Shown piece by piece: positions 43,912 to 53,068 of a stretch of DNA of 64,000 nt. The translations under genes were made by a program, and so were the position numbers. Location: assembly GCA_904397815.1 (NCBI GenBank), contig CAJFOT010000053.1, forward strand, positions 1-64,000, written 5' to 3'. The notes under the pieces were generated by a model that worked only from the letters and a program-made list of their open reading frames with translations, did not search any database and was not told the origin of the DNA. Numbering within the stretch: the stretch's first letter is position 1; each line of letters opens with the position of its first letter. The DNA is from Candidatus Paralachnospira sangeri. GTDB taxonomy: Bacteria; Bacillota; Clostridia; Lachnospirales; Lachnospiraceae.

Positions 43912-45132
43912 TTACCGTACAACAGCGTAAGCGCCGTCTTTTACTGTCAGCTTAATATAACTCTTGATCGCGTCTCCGTTTTCATCGAAGGTAATATTTC
44001 CGGATACACCGGGATAATCTGCAGTCGCCGCCAAAGCATCCCGTACCTGAGCGCTGTCCAGAGCACCGGCTGTCTCAATGGCTTCCATTAATACATTAAA
44101 GGAGTCATAAGCGCAGGCACCATAGTAATCAGGATCTGTGCCATACTTCTCGTTGTATGCTGTAATAAAAGTTTCCGCTTCCGGTGTCGGGTCATCGGGA
44201 TAGAAGCCTACATTGGTGTATACGCCTTCTACCGCGTCTCCGCCGATGCTGAGGAAGTCAGTGGAATATACGGTGCCCGGATGGTATACGGGAATATCCC
44301 AGCCCAGTGTCTGTCTCTGGATGTTAATCGCCGCGCCGTCATTATAGTAGCAGGCAATGTACAGAGCATCGGGATCAGTCTCACGCAGCTTGGTCAGCGC
44401 CGCGCTGAAATCGGTTTCTCCTTCGTTATAAGGCTCTTCAATGACGATTTCTCCGCCCAGCGCTTCGAAGGCTTTCGCAAATCCCTCGTCCACACTGATA
44501 CCCCAGTCGCTGTTCAGATATAAAACCGCTACCTTTCTGGCCCCGTTGTCATATGCCCACTGCGCCATAAATTCGCCCTGAACGTCCTGGGTTCCCAGAC
44601 ATTCAAAAGACCACTCAGAACCTACCGCAAAGTTTACCGCAGAGCAGGTAGGGGAAAGCTGAATCATCTCAGCACCGGCATAAATGGGCTGCGCTGCCAG
44701 ACAGCAGGCTGTACTGAAATCACCAATCTGTGCAAAAATGGAATCATCGCTGACGATCTTCTGGGCAACCGTAGCCGCCTGAGCGGAATCTCCTGCTGTA
44801 TCTTCTACTACAACCTCCACGGGCCGGCCCAGCACGCCGCCCTGGGCGTTCCACTGCTCACATGCCAGTTCTACTGAATTCTGGAAACTCTCTCCATACT
44901 GGGAAGAGGTTCCTGTCAGGGGCGCTGTCAGCGCAATACGGATCGGATCACCGCTGGGTGTCTGGGCCGCCTGCGTTTCTCCGCCGCCCTCTGTTCCATC
45001 TTCTGCCTCAGTGCCGGCTGCCGCTGTAGTCTGGGCCGCTGCCGCTGTGGTCTCCTCACTGCCTCCGCCACTGCAGGCACACAGGCTGCAGGTCATAACC
45101 AGTGCCAATAGTAACGCAACCATTCTCTTCAT
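43912..45132 (-). CDS. livK: Branched-chain-type ABC transporter substrate-binding lipoprotein
   Basis: A 406-residue lipoprotein: signal peptide with lipobox SLCAC, Thr/Ala/Glu linker, then a Peripla_BP_6 domain beginning DPIRIALTAPLTGTSSQYGE and including VLYLNSDWGISVDEGFAKAF. Start ATG 45132 behind GGAGAAGACAG; the earlier ATG at 45204 would overlap the oxidoreductase stop and break the signal peptide. Sits 84 nt after the flavin oxidoreductase. Ligand unknown; an amino-acid analogue fits the pathway. Confidence 0.92.
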   Translation of the reverse strand: MKRMVALLLALVMTCSLCACSGGGSEETTAAAAQTTAAAGTEAEDGTEGGGETQAAQTPSGDPIRIALTAPLTGTSSQYGESFQNSVELACEQWNAQGGVLGRPVEVVVEDTAGDSAQAATVAQKIVSDDSIFAQIGDFSTACCLAAQPIYAGAEMIQLSPTCSAVNFAVGSEWSFECLGTQDVQGEFMAQWAYDNGARKVAVLYLNSDWGISVDEGFAKAFEALGGEIVIEEPYNEGETDFSAALTKLRETDPDALYIACYYNDGAAINIQRQTLGWDIPVYHPGTVYSTDFLSIGGDAVEGVYTNVGFYPDDPTPEAETFITAYNEKYGTDPDYYGACAYDSFNVLMEAIETAGALDSAQVRDALAATADYPGVSGNITFDENGDAIKSYIKLTVKDGAYAVVR

Positions 45133-45216
45133 CTGTCTTCTCCTCTCTTTTATCCTTTCAGATGGTGTATGTATGTTTTTCCCGACGGCCGGAGCCATTG
45201 CCATGCTGTCTTTCTT

Positions 45217-47148
45217 CTACAGCGCGGCCGCCGCGTCAAAACCGCTTCTCACCGCTTCGCCGATCTTGCCGATCGCCGCCGCGTCTCCTACACTGATTGC
45301 AGGAATGCCTGCCTGGTACAGCTCTTCTGCCAGATCCCGTCTGGATACGGAACCTACAGCAATGACCACCAGGTCACAGGGAACCTGCTGTTCCGTCTGC
45401 TCCCCGCAGGACGACAGCATTCCCATTCCGTTTTCTACCCGTTTCAGGGAAAATCCGGGGTACTGTCCGATCTTCTCATCTTCGATCTCATGCATCAGCT
45501 TCATCCGGCTGATATTATCCATATCCATAGCGATCTTTTCCCGCAGTTCAACAATCGCCACAGACTCCGCGCCGCCCTCTTTCATATATAAAGCGGACTC
45601 ACATCCCACACTGCCGCCGCCGACTACAATCACATGGCGTCCGCGGAAGCTGTCAGCCGGCTCCGCCAGCACATCCCAGGCTGTTTTCGTAAACGTCTCT
45701 GCCCCTTCCACTGTCATCTGCCGGCTCTGCGCCCCGGCAGCAATGATGATATGGTCAAAGTCCGCCGCGTCATCCACCGTAAATCTCCGGTTCAGGTGGA
45801 CTGTCACCTGACTCTCTGCCAGCTCTTCCTTCAGATAAGCAATATAATCGTAGATTTTATCCTTTCTTGGCGGAGCCGCCGCCAGAATCAGCTGTCCTCC
45901 CACCTCACCGGTTTCCTCAAACAACTCTACCTGATGTCCCCGGCGCTTCGCTGTCACTGCCGCCGTAATGCCTCCCGGGCCGGCACCTACCACAGCTACG
46001 CATTCCGGCCGGCATACAGGTTCCGGCACATGCTTCTCTCTTCCTGCCAGCGGATTAATCGCACACCGCAGAGGAAGGCTCTTTCCAATCCGCTCAAAGC
46101 AGGCATTGCATCCGATACACTTGGGGAAATGCCGGTCTCCCGCTTTCGCCTTGTTAGGCCACTGAGGCTCGCACAGCAGTTCCCGTCCGATCGCAACGAA
46201 ATCCACTTTTCCGTCCCGGATGGCCTGATCCGCCAGTTCCGGCGTATGGATCACACCTACACCGAATACCGGTACATGGACAGCTTTTTTAATATTCTCT
46301 GCCAGATACAGCTTCCATCCTTCCGGATACTGAATCGGCTCGATCATGGTATCAATGGTTCCGTATACACCTGCCGACACATCAATGGCATCCACGCCGC
46401 CTGCCTCCAGCGCCTGGGCGAAGGCTGCCGCTTCCTCTTCCGTAATGCCGTTTTCGATAAAGTCGCTTCCGTTAATCCGGAATATTACCGGATAATCTTT
46501 TCTGGTGTTTTTCTTAATCGCCTCCAGCACTTCCAGGGCAAACCGGATCCGGTTCTCAAAGCTGCCGCCGTACTCATCCGTTCTCTGGTTTGTTGCCGCA
46601 GACACAAAGGAAGAAATCAGATAGCCATGAGAAGCATGGACACTGACTCCGTCATATCCGCAGAGCATGGCCCTGTGAGCCGCCTGGCCGAATTTATCCA
46701 CCAGCCCATGAATTTCCTCCGCCGTCAGCGCCCTGGGAACAATACCGGTATTCGGATTCAGGATGGCAGAAGGCGCCACCGGGGTCTCTCCCATAAAAGC
46801 CCCCTTGTTAATTCCTGCGTGCCACAGCAGGGCAAAAGCCTTGGCACCGCATTCATGAATCCGCTCTGCCAGCTTTGCATGGCCGGGCATATAGCAGCTG
46901 TCATGAAAACGGACATGATTGGCATTGCCCACAGCCAGAGGATAGTCAATCCCCATTGCCTCAATACAGATGATGCCCGCCCCGCCCCGGGCTCTCTGAG
47001 AATAAAACTCGATCATATCATCTGTCACTGCACCGTTCTCCGTCGTCAGACGGGAACCAAGCGGCGCCATCATAATCCGGTTCTTTACATAAAGAGATCC
47101 TATTTTCCCAGGCGAAAAAAGATGTTTCAGTTCTTCCACTTTCATCAC
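45217..47148 (-). CDS. NADH:flavin oxidoreductase, 2,4-dienoyl-CoA reductase-like
   Basis: A 643-residue Old Yellow Enzyme fused to an NAD(P)H-binding half, as in FadH and trimethylamine dehydrogenase relatives. N-terminal FMN barrel (MMAPLGSRL, VSVHASHGYLISSF), a cysteine cluster KCIGCNACFERIGKSLPLRC for one 4Fe-4S centre, then FAD and NAD motifs AVVGAGPGG and VIVVGGGSVGCE. It would reduce an activated C=C or remove a methylamine. First gene of the 35.5-47.2 kb unit and directly under the G-tract promoter. Confidence 0.9.
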   Translation of the reverse strand: MMKVEELKHLFSPGKIGSLYVKNRIMMAPLGSRLTTENGAVTDDMIEFYSQRARGGAGIICIEAMGIDYPLAVGNANHVRFHDSCYMPGHAKLAERIHECGAKAFALLWHAGINKGAFMGETPVAPSAILNPNTGIVPRALTAEEIHGLVDKFGQAAHRAMLCGYDGVSVHASHGYLISSFVSAATNQRTDEYGGSFENRIRFALEVLEAIKKNTRKDYPVIFRINGSDFIENGITEEEAAAFAQALEAGGVDAIDVSAGVYGTIDTMIEPIQYPEGWKLYLAENIKKAVHVPVFGVGVIHTPELADQAIRDGKVDFVAIGRELLCEPQWPNKAKAGDRHFPKCIGCNACFERIGKSLPLRCAINPLAGREKHVPEPVCRPECVAVVGAGPGGITAAVTAKRRGHQVELFEETGEVGGQLILAAAPPRKDKIYDYIAYLKEELAESQVTVHLNRRFTVDDAADFDHIIIAAGAQSRQMTVEGAETFTKTAWDVLAEPADSFRGRHVIVVGGGSVGCESALYMKEGGAESVAIVELREKIAMDMDNISRMKLMHEIEDEKIGQYPGFSLKRVENGMGMLSSCGEQTEQQVPCDLVVIAVGSVSRRDLAEELYQAGIPAISVGDAAAIGKIGEAVRSGFDAAAAL

Positions 47149-47183
47149 CCCATCATCATAATTTTTGTTTCCTGGTAAACAAC

Positions 47184-47210
47184 ATTATACATCACCCCCC
47201 CCCTTGTCAA
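47184..47210 (-). promoter_or_regulatory. Promoter with G9 tract in spacer (candidate phase-variable)
   Basis: Minus strand: TTGACA (47205-47210), a 15-nt spacer of A, nine G and TGATG, then TATAAT (47184-47189). Both boxes are perfect consensus. The start codon of the oxidoreductase lies 36 nt past the -10. At 15 nt the spacer is two short of optimal; gain of two G by slippage would give 17. This is the only long homopolymer of G/C I noticed in the window. Confidence 0.7.
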
Positions 47211-47396
47211 TTAGGCATTATAAGTTTTGCACATTTTTTCTTCGAAATATGAAAATTATCCACATAAAATGACGTATTCAGAAATGAATAAAATACAGAA
47301 CTGTATAATTTTGTCATATAATTCAACAAAATTTGCCTATTTACATAATAGTTTCTCGAGAAACTATCATGGCGATTTGAGAGCATTTCATACAAT

Positions 47397-47935
47397 TATG
47401 TTTTCCGTTCGGAGGTTTTCGCAGCCCGGACGGCCTCAACAGCCGCGGCAGAATGCCGGGTCCGAACAGCCATGCCCCTTAACGCCTTTGTTCCCGGCCT
47501 GCCTGGCTGCTTAGAATTTATAATCAGGCCTCCACATGGACATTAAGGGGCATGGCTGTTCGGACCCGGCATTCTGCCGCGGCTGTTGAGGCCTGTATAC
47601 TGGCTGGGTAAAGAATAAAAATGGATGCTGCCTGCGCCGGATCTGCTGCACTGTATGGCCATTTTTATCCCGTAAATACAGACCAGAATGGAAAAAAGTG
47701 AATTTAAGCTGTAAAAATAGACGTGGTGTTACAGTTGAAAATGAAAAAATCTCTGTTTGGTCCGTACAATTACTCATGTGTATGCAGACCAAAACTAAAA
47801 AAATGAACTTTCGTCTGTATTTATAAAGGTATTTGTACGGTTATAAATGATAAAATCCACATTTAATCCGTATTCATATGCAAATTTGTACGGACAAAAA
47901 TAGAAAAAACTCAATTCCGTCTGTTTTCATTTACA
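47397..47935. mobile_element. Giant inverted-repeat element C
   Basis: Non-coding. The left end TTTTCCGTTCGGAGG followed by CAGCCCGGACGG matches elements A and E. A 53-nt arm (47432-47484) pairs with 47541-47593, with 52 of 53 positions complementary. The block 47532-47613 (CCACATGGAC...) matches element A. A second, looser palindrome, about 47685-47905, centres near 47775, and its right half (47804-47890) closely matches 14826-14905 of element A. Short ORFs mirror each other across the first palindrome and are artefacts of it. Confidence 0.65.
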
Positions 47936-47996
47936 TAATACATCGTCCCCGGTCAGCAGCACTGTGTTTACGTTCCCTGCAGCAGCCAACATTCAG

Positions 47997-48330
47997 GAAA
48001 AGTGAACCGCAAAGGGTATCGGAAACCGATCGCCGGCATCTGTCTCTGCGGAGGCGGGGACGGATACAGGCATGTGAAGACCTGATTACAAATACTTAAA
48101 AATAGAAAGCCGCTTTTACAGACAGAAATGAGCACTCAACGCTCATTTATGAGGGCTTAATGAAGAAAAATCATCAGGATTTTTCTTCATGTAAGACCGG
48201 TTCTGTAAAAGCGGCTTTCTATTTTTATAGTATTTGTTCAGGTCGGGAACCAGGTCTGTATCCGTCCCCGCTACCGCAGAGGCAGATGCCGGCCGATCGG
48301 TTTCCGATACCCTTTGCGGTTCACTTTTCC
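47997..48330. mobile_element. Giant inverted-repeat element D with CATCAGG-loop motif
   Basis: Terminal arms 47997-48072 and 48254-48330 are almost exact inverted repeats (GTGAACCGCAAAGGGTATCG at each end). Inside, 48081-48097 pairs with 48229-48242, 48098-48122 pairs with 48205-48228, a hairpin lies near 48127-48149, and 48161-48171 pairs with 48079-type bases at 48179-48189 around the loop CATCAGG. It ends 3 nt before the stop of the CorC-like gene and may also serve as its terminator. The inner motif is shared with element B. Confidence 0.65.
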
Positions 48331-48333
48331 GTC

Positions 48334-49650
48334 CTATTCCTGCTCCTCTGCCGGCTCTTCCTTTTTCACCCGCACTATCGCGTCTACAATCTTATGGTTC
48401 TCTACCGCGTTGACATGGATCACCATGCCATTGGCCTCGCAGGTAAACTGGCTTCCGTCTTTTGGTATCTGATCGATGATACTGTAGATAAACCCATTAA
48501 ATGTATCATATTCCTCTTCTGATATCTCAATTCCCAGCGCTTTGCTGACGTCATCCAGCTCCGCGTCCCCCTTGACACACCAGGTATCAGAAGACAGCTG
48601 ACGGATTTTCTCCTCATCTGTCTCATCTTCCTCATAAATTTCCCCCACCAGCTCTTCCACCAGATCGTGAAGGGTTACGATACCAGCCATCTCTCCGTAT
48701 TCATTTACCAGTATGGAGAAATAATTCCGGGTTTTTTTCATTTCGCTGAACAATTTGGTAGCCTTTATATTTTCCGGCACGAAGAAAGCCGGCTTGATGG
48801 CGTTTTCCGCGATATTTTCCATCGTCTTGTCTTCCAGGCGGAAGTAGTCCTTGGTATCCAGGATGCCGATGATATTTTCCTTCGAATCCTTATACACCGG
48901 ATAAAAGCTGTACCGGTTGCCATAAATGATCTCTTTCCAGTTCTCCGCCGTATCATCCGCGTCCAGAATGATCACATCCGACCTGTGGGTACAGATCTGC
49001 TCCGCCGTATTGTCATTGAACTCAAATACATTCTGGATAAACTCATTCTCCTGGGTGTCGATAATTCCCTGCTCGTTGCCCTCCATCAGCATCATCTGGA
49101 TCTCTTCCTTCGTAATCTGCTCTTCCTCATCGGTTGGGTTGACGCCGAACAGCCGGAGCAGCCCGTTGGCGGAAACCGTCAGCAGGGAGACAATAGGGGA
49201 AAACACACGGGAAATGCTGTACAGCATGGACGCCAGCGCCATGGACAGCTTCTCCGGGTTTTTCATGGCGATCCGCTTGGGAACCAGCTCGCCCAGCACG
49301 ATGCTGATATAAGACAGCAGAACCGTCACCAGCAGGACGGCGATGGAATTCAGGGTGCTGGCCGGGATGGGAACCCCCGCCGCCAGCAGTGCATCCACGA
49401 TGACGCTGGCAAAATTGTCTGAGGCGAAGGCACTGTTTAAGAAACCTGACAGCGTGATTGCCACCTGGATGGTCGCCAGGAAACGGGAAGGCTGCTCTAC
49501 CAGGGCAGACAGCTTTTTCGCCCGTTTGTTGCCCTCCTCTGTCAGATGCTTCAGGCGGGCCTCCTTCATGGAAATCACCGCGATTTCCGCGCTGGCGAAG
49601 ATCGCATTCAAAAATGTAAATATGATAATCAGTAAAATGGAACCTAACAT
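48334..49650 (-). CDS. CorC/HlyC-type CBS-domain membrane protein
   Basis: A 438-residue protein of the CNNM/CorC (old name hemolysin) family: N-terminal DUF21 membrane domain (about 1-190) with ASAEIAVISMKEARLKHL and LGELVPKRIAMKNPEKL, a CBS pair (about 210-330) with MVEGNEQG-like LMEGNEQGIIDTQENEFIQN, and a C-terminal CorC_HlyC domain with DTFNGFIYSIIDQIPKDG. The family is linked to magnesium or sodium transport and to resistance to metal stress. Monocistronic by its neighbours; element D abuts its 3' end. Confidence 0.92.
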   Translation of the reverse strand: MLGSILLIIIFTFLNAIFASAEIAVISMKEARLKHLTEEGNKRAKKLSALVEQPSRFLATIQVAITLSGFLNSAFASDNFASVIVDALLAAGVPIPASTLNSIAVLLVTVLLSYISIVLGELVPKRIAMKNPEKLSMALASMLYSISRVFSPIVSLLTVSANGLLRLFGVNPTDEEEQITKEEIQMMLMEGNEQGIIDTQENEFIQNVFEFNDNTAEQICTHRSDVIILDADDTAENWKEIIYGNRYSFYPVYKDSKENIIGILDTKDYFRLEDKTMENIAENAIKPAFFVPENIKATKLFSEMKKTRNYFSILVNEYGEMAGIVTLHDLVEELVGEIYEEDETDEEKIRQLSSDTWCVKGDAELDDVSKALGIEISEEEYDTFNGFIYSIIDQIPKDGSQFTCEANGMVIHVNAVENHKIVDAIVRVKKEEPAEEQE

Positions 49651-49728
49651 AATGAACGTAAAAATCCTTTCTGTAAATAAATTATAGCAAACATTATCAT
49701 TTAATTTGGGGGTTTCATATGCGCAAAA

Positions 49729-49766
49729 AGGTATAGCCGGTAAAGATTTCTTTGCCAGCTATACCT
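49729..49766 (-). terminator. Terminator of the small CxxC unit
   Basis: Minus-strand AGGTATAGCTGGCAAAG pairs with CTTTACCGGCTATACCT (one wobble), 4-nt loop, followed by TTTTTG. It begins 5 nt after the small ORF's stop codon. Confidence 0.75.
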
Positions 49767-49770
49767 CTAT

Positions 49771-49908
49771 CTATTCATAATCCTGTATGCAGAAAGATCT
49801 CGTTCGTATCAATTCACGGCAGATCATACACATATGTCCGTCATCTGGGTCGTCTTCCATGCAAAATTCACATCCTTTCTCTGCTATATTAAATAGCATA
49901 TTTCCCAT
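49771..49908 (-). CDS. Small protein with two CxxC pairs
   Basis: A 45-codon frame, ATG 49908 to TAG 49771, containing CEFC (13-16) and CMIC (27-30) around an acidic MEDDPDDGH, like a small zinc ribbon, plus a final Cys40. A promoter-like pair (TTGACA at 49913-49918, TATTTA at 49890-49895, 17-nt spacer) and a strong terminator 5 nt after the stop frame it as its own unit. If that promoter is used, translation would begin at ATG 49860 (29 residues, AAAGGA upstream), leaving only one CxxC. I do not recognise the family; an RNA gene is the alternative. Confidence 0.4.
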   Translation of the reverse strand: MGNMLFNIAEKGCEFCMEDDPDDGHMCMICRELIRTRSFCIQDYE

Positions 49909-49971
49909 CCGCTGTCAATAGCGGTGCCAGACGTGATTTCCGCCAGTGTATTCCCGCCGCCCCGCCCGGGA

Positions 49972-52587
49972 TTATTTGTGATGCCTGATCAGGCCCACTG
50001 CCTTTGACAGCTCCATTACCACCAGCGGCACCAGAATCAGCGCCAGGCCGGCCAGGTAGAGCCGTCCGGGCAGGATCACCAGGCCGAAAGCGATACGGAC
50101 CGGCGTAAACATCACCAGAGCCATTAACAGAACAGACACCAGGGCCGCCCGGTTCAGCTGCCGGTTGGTGAATGGGCCGATCTTAAACAGGGAATGCTCA
50201 GACCGCATATTAAAGGCCTGAAGCACCTGGGACAGAGCCAGCACCATAAAGGCCAGCGTCTGGCCACCTTCCAGCTGTCCGGTGCCTCTCTCGCCGATCC
50301 AGAATGCCGCCAGGGCCAGGATACCGAACATAAAGCCCTGCAGGACGATCCGCAGGCCGAAGCCGTGGGCAAACAGGCTCTCATCCTTCGGCTTGGGCTT
50401 CTGCTCCATCACATCATCCTCCACCGCTTCCATGCCCAGAGCAATGGCGGGCAGGCTGTCGGTTACCAGATTGATCCACAGCAGCTGCATCGACAGCAGC
50501 GGAGTCTTATGCCACAGCAGCATGGCGATAAATACCGCGATCACCTCTCCGATATTGGTTCCCAGCAGGAAGCCTACCACCTTCTTAATATTGGCGTAAA
50601 TACCCCGGCCCTCACGAACCGCATCCACAATTGTTGCGAAATTATCATCGGTCAAGGTCATATCCGCCGCCCCTTTGGCTACATCGGTGCCGGTGATGCC
50701 CATGGCACAGCCGATATCAGCCGCTTTCAGTGCAGGGGCATCGTTCACGCCGTCGCCAGTCATGGAAACCACCTGACCTTTTTTCTGCCATGCTTTCACG
50801 ATACGTATCTTGTTCTCCGGGGAAACCCGGGCATAAACAGAAATATGCTCTACCTGACTGTCCAGCTCCTCGTCTGTCATGGCATCCAGCTGGGCACCGG
50901 TAATTGCCCGGTCTCCTTCTTCCAGAATGCCCAGCGCCTTTGCGATAGCGGAAGCTGTCACCACATGATCACCGGTAATCATCACCGGCTTAATGCCGGC
51001 CTTCCGGCAGACAGCCACTGCCTCCTTCGCCTCGGGACGGGGCGGATCAATCATTCCCACCAGACCCATGAAAGTCAGATCCTTTTCCATTTCCTCAGAA
51101 GTGGGATTTTCCGGCACCATATCGATGGTTTTATATCCGATGGCCAGCACCCGCAGAGCGTTTGCGCTCATCTCTTCCACCAGTCTGCCTGCCGTCACCG
51201 TGTCTCCGGCCACGCACCGGGGCGCCAGCATATCGAAAGCGCCCTTTACAATCACCACGTAACGGCCGTCCACACGGTTTATGGTGGTCATCAGCTTCCG
51301 GTCTGAATCAAAGGGAATTTCCGCCAGACGGGGATAATTCTCATTCAGGTTTTCCTTGGGCATCCCGTTCTGATAAGCAGCCAGGACGATGGCGGTCTCC
51401 GTGGGATCGCCGATGTGCTGCTCTTCTGTGCCGTGAAAAACCACCGAACCGTCACAGCACAGCGTACCGTAACAGAGAAGCTTCTTTACAGCCTCTGAAT
51501 TATGGGTGCTGATCTCTTCCGGCTCTGGCTGACCGTCTGCATATGCCTTCACCAGCGTCATCCGGTTCTGTGTCAGAGTTCCTGTCTTATCAGAACAGAT
51601 CACTGAAGCGCTCCCCAGTGTTTCCACAGCGGGCAGCCGGCGAATCAGAGCATTTTTCTTCACCATTCGCTGAACACCGATGGAAAGCACCACGGTCACA
51701 ATAGCCGGAAGCCCCTCAGGAATGGCTGAAACAGCCAGCGACACAGCTGTCATAAAAATTTCCATAACGGGAATCCCGTTCATCAGGCCTACCACGAAGA
51801 TAATGGCACAGGCCGCCAGCGCAAGGATACCCAGATATTTGCCCAGCTGTGCCAGTTTTTTCTGGAGAGGCGTCTGACTCTCCCCTTCTCCCTCCAGCAT
51901 GCCGGCGATCTTTCCCATCTCCGTATCCATACCGGTGGCGGTCACGATGGCAGTGGCAGTTCCATAGGTAATGCTGCAGCCGGAAAACACCATATTTTCC
52001 CGGTCTCCCAGAGAGGCCTTCTCCTCCACCTGGGCATCAGCATTCTTTTCTGAGGGCACCGACTCGCCGGTCAGGGCAGACTCTTCGCTCTTTAAACCGG
52101 CGCTGTGCAGCAGTCTGGCATCTGCCGGAACAAAATCTCCGGCTTCCAGCCGGATAATATCCCCCGGAACCAGCAGGGCGGCGTCAATTACTTTCTCCTC
52201 TCCATCCCGGATCACCCGGGCGTGGGGCGCGGACATATTTTTCAGAGCGTCCAGCGCCTTCTCCGCCTTGCTCTCCTGCATCATTCCCATAAATGCGTTC
52301 AGAATGACAATCAGCAGGATCAGCACCGGCTCGAAGAATTCCATCGGATCCCCTTCTACACAGGCGATGCCGAAGGATACCGCCGCCGCCGCGATCAGAA
52401 TCAGGATCATCACATCCTTAAACTGCTCAAAAAAACGCTGCACATTGGTTTTCTTTTTCTTCTCCCGCAGCCGGTTCTCCCCGAACTGGGCTCTCTTTTC
52501 CTGAACCTGGGCCTCACTCAGGCCCGCAGCCGGATCAGCGCCGAGGGCTTTCACCACATCTTCCCTGGTTTTATGATGGCATATCAA
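49972..52587 (-). CDS. Calcium-translocating P-type ATPase, PMCA/SERCA type
   Basis: An 871-residue P2 ATPase: N-terminal cation domain, TGES at 173-176, M4 motif [10 protein letters not shown] (289-298), DKTGT with Asp333, and [22 protein letters not shown] is the calcium-pump form, in contrast to the PEGLL of the ATPase at 2.2 kb. It should export calcium (or manganese). Single gene; a palindromic element lies directly upstream, between it and DUF6506. Confidence 0.93.
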   Translation of the reverse strand: MICHHKTREDVVKALGADPAAGLSEAQVQEKRAQFGENRLREKKKKTNVQRFFEQFKDVMILILIAAAAVSFGIACVEGDPMEFFEPVLILLIVILNAFMGMMQESKAEKALDALKNMSAPHARVIRDGEEKVIDAALLVPGDIIRLEAGDFVPADARLLHSAGLKSEESALTGESVPSEKNADAQVEEKASLGDRENMVFSGCSITYGTATAIVTATGMDTEMGKIAGMLEGEGESQTPLQKKLAQLGKYLGILALAACAIIFVVGLMNGIPVMEIFMTAVSLAVSAIPEGLPAIVTVVLSIGVQRMVKKNALIRRLPAVETLGSASVICSDKTGTLTQNRMTLVKAYADGQPEPEEISTHNSEAVKKLLCYGTLCCDGSVVFHGTEEQHIGDPTETAIVLAAYQNGMPKENLNENYPRLAEIPFDSDRKLMTTINRVDGRYVVIVKGAFDMLAPRCVAGDTVTAGRLVEEMSANALRVLAIGYKTIDMVPENPTSEEMEKDLTFMGLVGMIDPPRPEAKEAVAVCRKAGIKPVMITGDHVVTASAIAKALGILEEGDRAITGAQLDAMTDEELDSQVEHISVYARVSPENKIRIVKAWQKKGQVVSMTGDGVNDAPALKAADIGCAMGITGTDVAKGAADMTLTDDNFATIVDAVREGRGIYANIKKVVGFLLGTNIGEVIAVFIAMLLWHKTPLLSMQLLWINLVTDSLPAIALGMEAVEDDVMEQKPKPKDESLFAHGFGLRIVLQGFMFGILALAAFWIGERGTGQLEGGQTLAFMVLALSQVLQAFNMRSEHSLFKIGPFTNRQLNRAALVSVLLMALVMFTPVRIAFGLVILPGRLYLAGLALILVPLVVMELSKAVGLIRHHK

Positions 52588-52795
52588 GATTCGTCTCCTC
52601 CTTTACTCAACCTTCAGAGATATTACAACAGGCATTCCGCCATGAATGCCCATGATATACTATATGTATTATAGAACAGAATAAAAAAATCCATACCACA
52701 CTCATCTTTTAGATTTTCATTCAGGGGGCTGTCGCCTGCCCGGACGGAAAAGGAGGCGCCGGGACAGGGGGATGGGCAAACGGGCTATCGTCTCC

Positions 52796-52876
52796 GGCAA
52801 GCTAAGTCCCAAGACGCACCAGGTTCATCGGCAGAGGGCCTCTTCACCAGGTGCTTTCTAGGGACTGGATCTTGCC
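52796..52876 (+). ncRNA. Structured motif, copy 1 (inside element E)
   Basis: Order: GGCAAG, CTAAGTCCC, AAGAC, a stem GCACC-A-GGT, the loop TCATCGGCAGAGGGCCTCTT, stem return ACC-A-GGTGC, TAGGGACTGGATCT, TTGCC. The ends pair (GGCAAG/CTTGCC). Compared with copy 2 the stems differ in sequence but remain paired, with an A opposite A at the same place in the central stem, while the loop is nearly identical. Outside it, GGGCT and AGCCC pair in both. This pattern is what a conserved RNA would show. Transcription has not been shown. Confidence 0.5.
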
Positions 52877-53068
52877 TCCGACTTAAAACAGCCCTGGATT
52901 GTTTGCCCATCCCCCTGTCCCGGTGCCTCCTTTTCCTGTTAACTGGCCAGGTGAAGGAACGAAAGTTGGCCAATTCCCGTATTTTCGTTCTTCCGCTGCC
53001 AGTATTCAGGAGAAGGCCCAGGCAGACCGGCAGCTTTAAGCAAACAGTCAGGGGCTGTTTTTAGTGGA

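Larger units (their letters stand above)
49651..49971. other. Intergenic region with one small transcription unit
   Basis: Between the CorC-like gene and the calcium ATPase. It holds a possible promoter, a 45-codon ORF and a terminator (listed separately). The remaining part next to the ATPase stop is GC-rich (CCGCCGCCCCGCCCGGG) without a clear terminator T-run. Confidence 0.5.

Noticed and set aside
45634..47178. 514-codon plus-strand ORF
   Set aside because: Antisense to the clearly recognisable flavin oxidoreductase; composition is that of a shadow frame.
47397..47792. Small proteins encoded in element C
   Set aside because: Short frames on both strands read nearly the same peptide (QQPRQNAGSEQPCPL) because the DNA is a palindrome. 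A similar string in element A reflects DNA homology; no start sites support translation.
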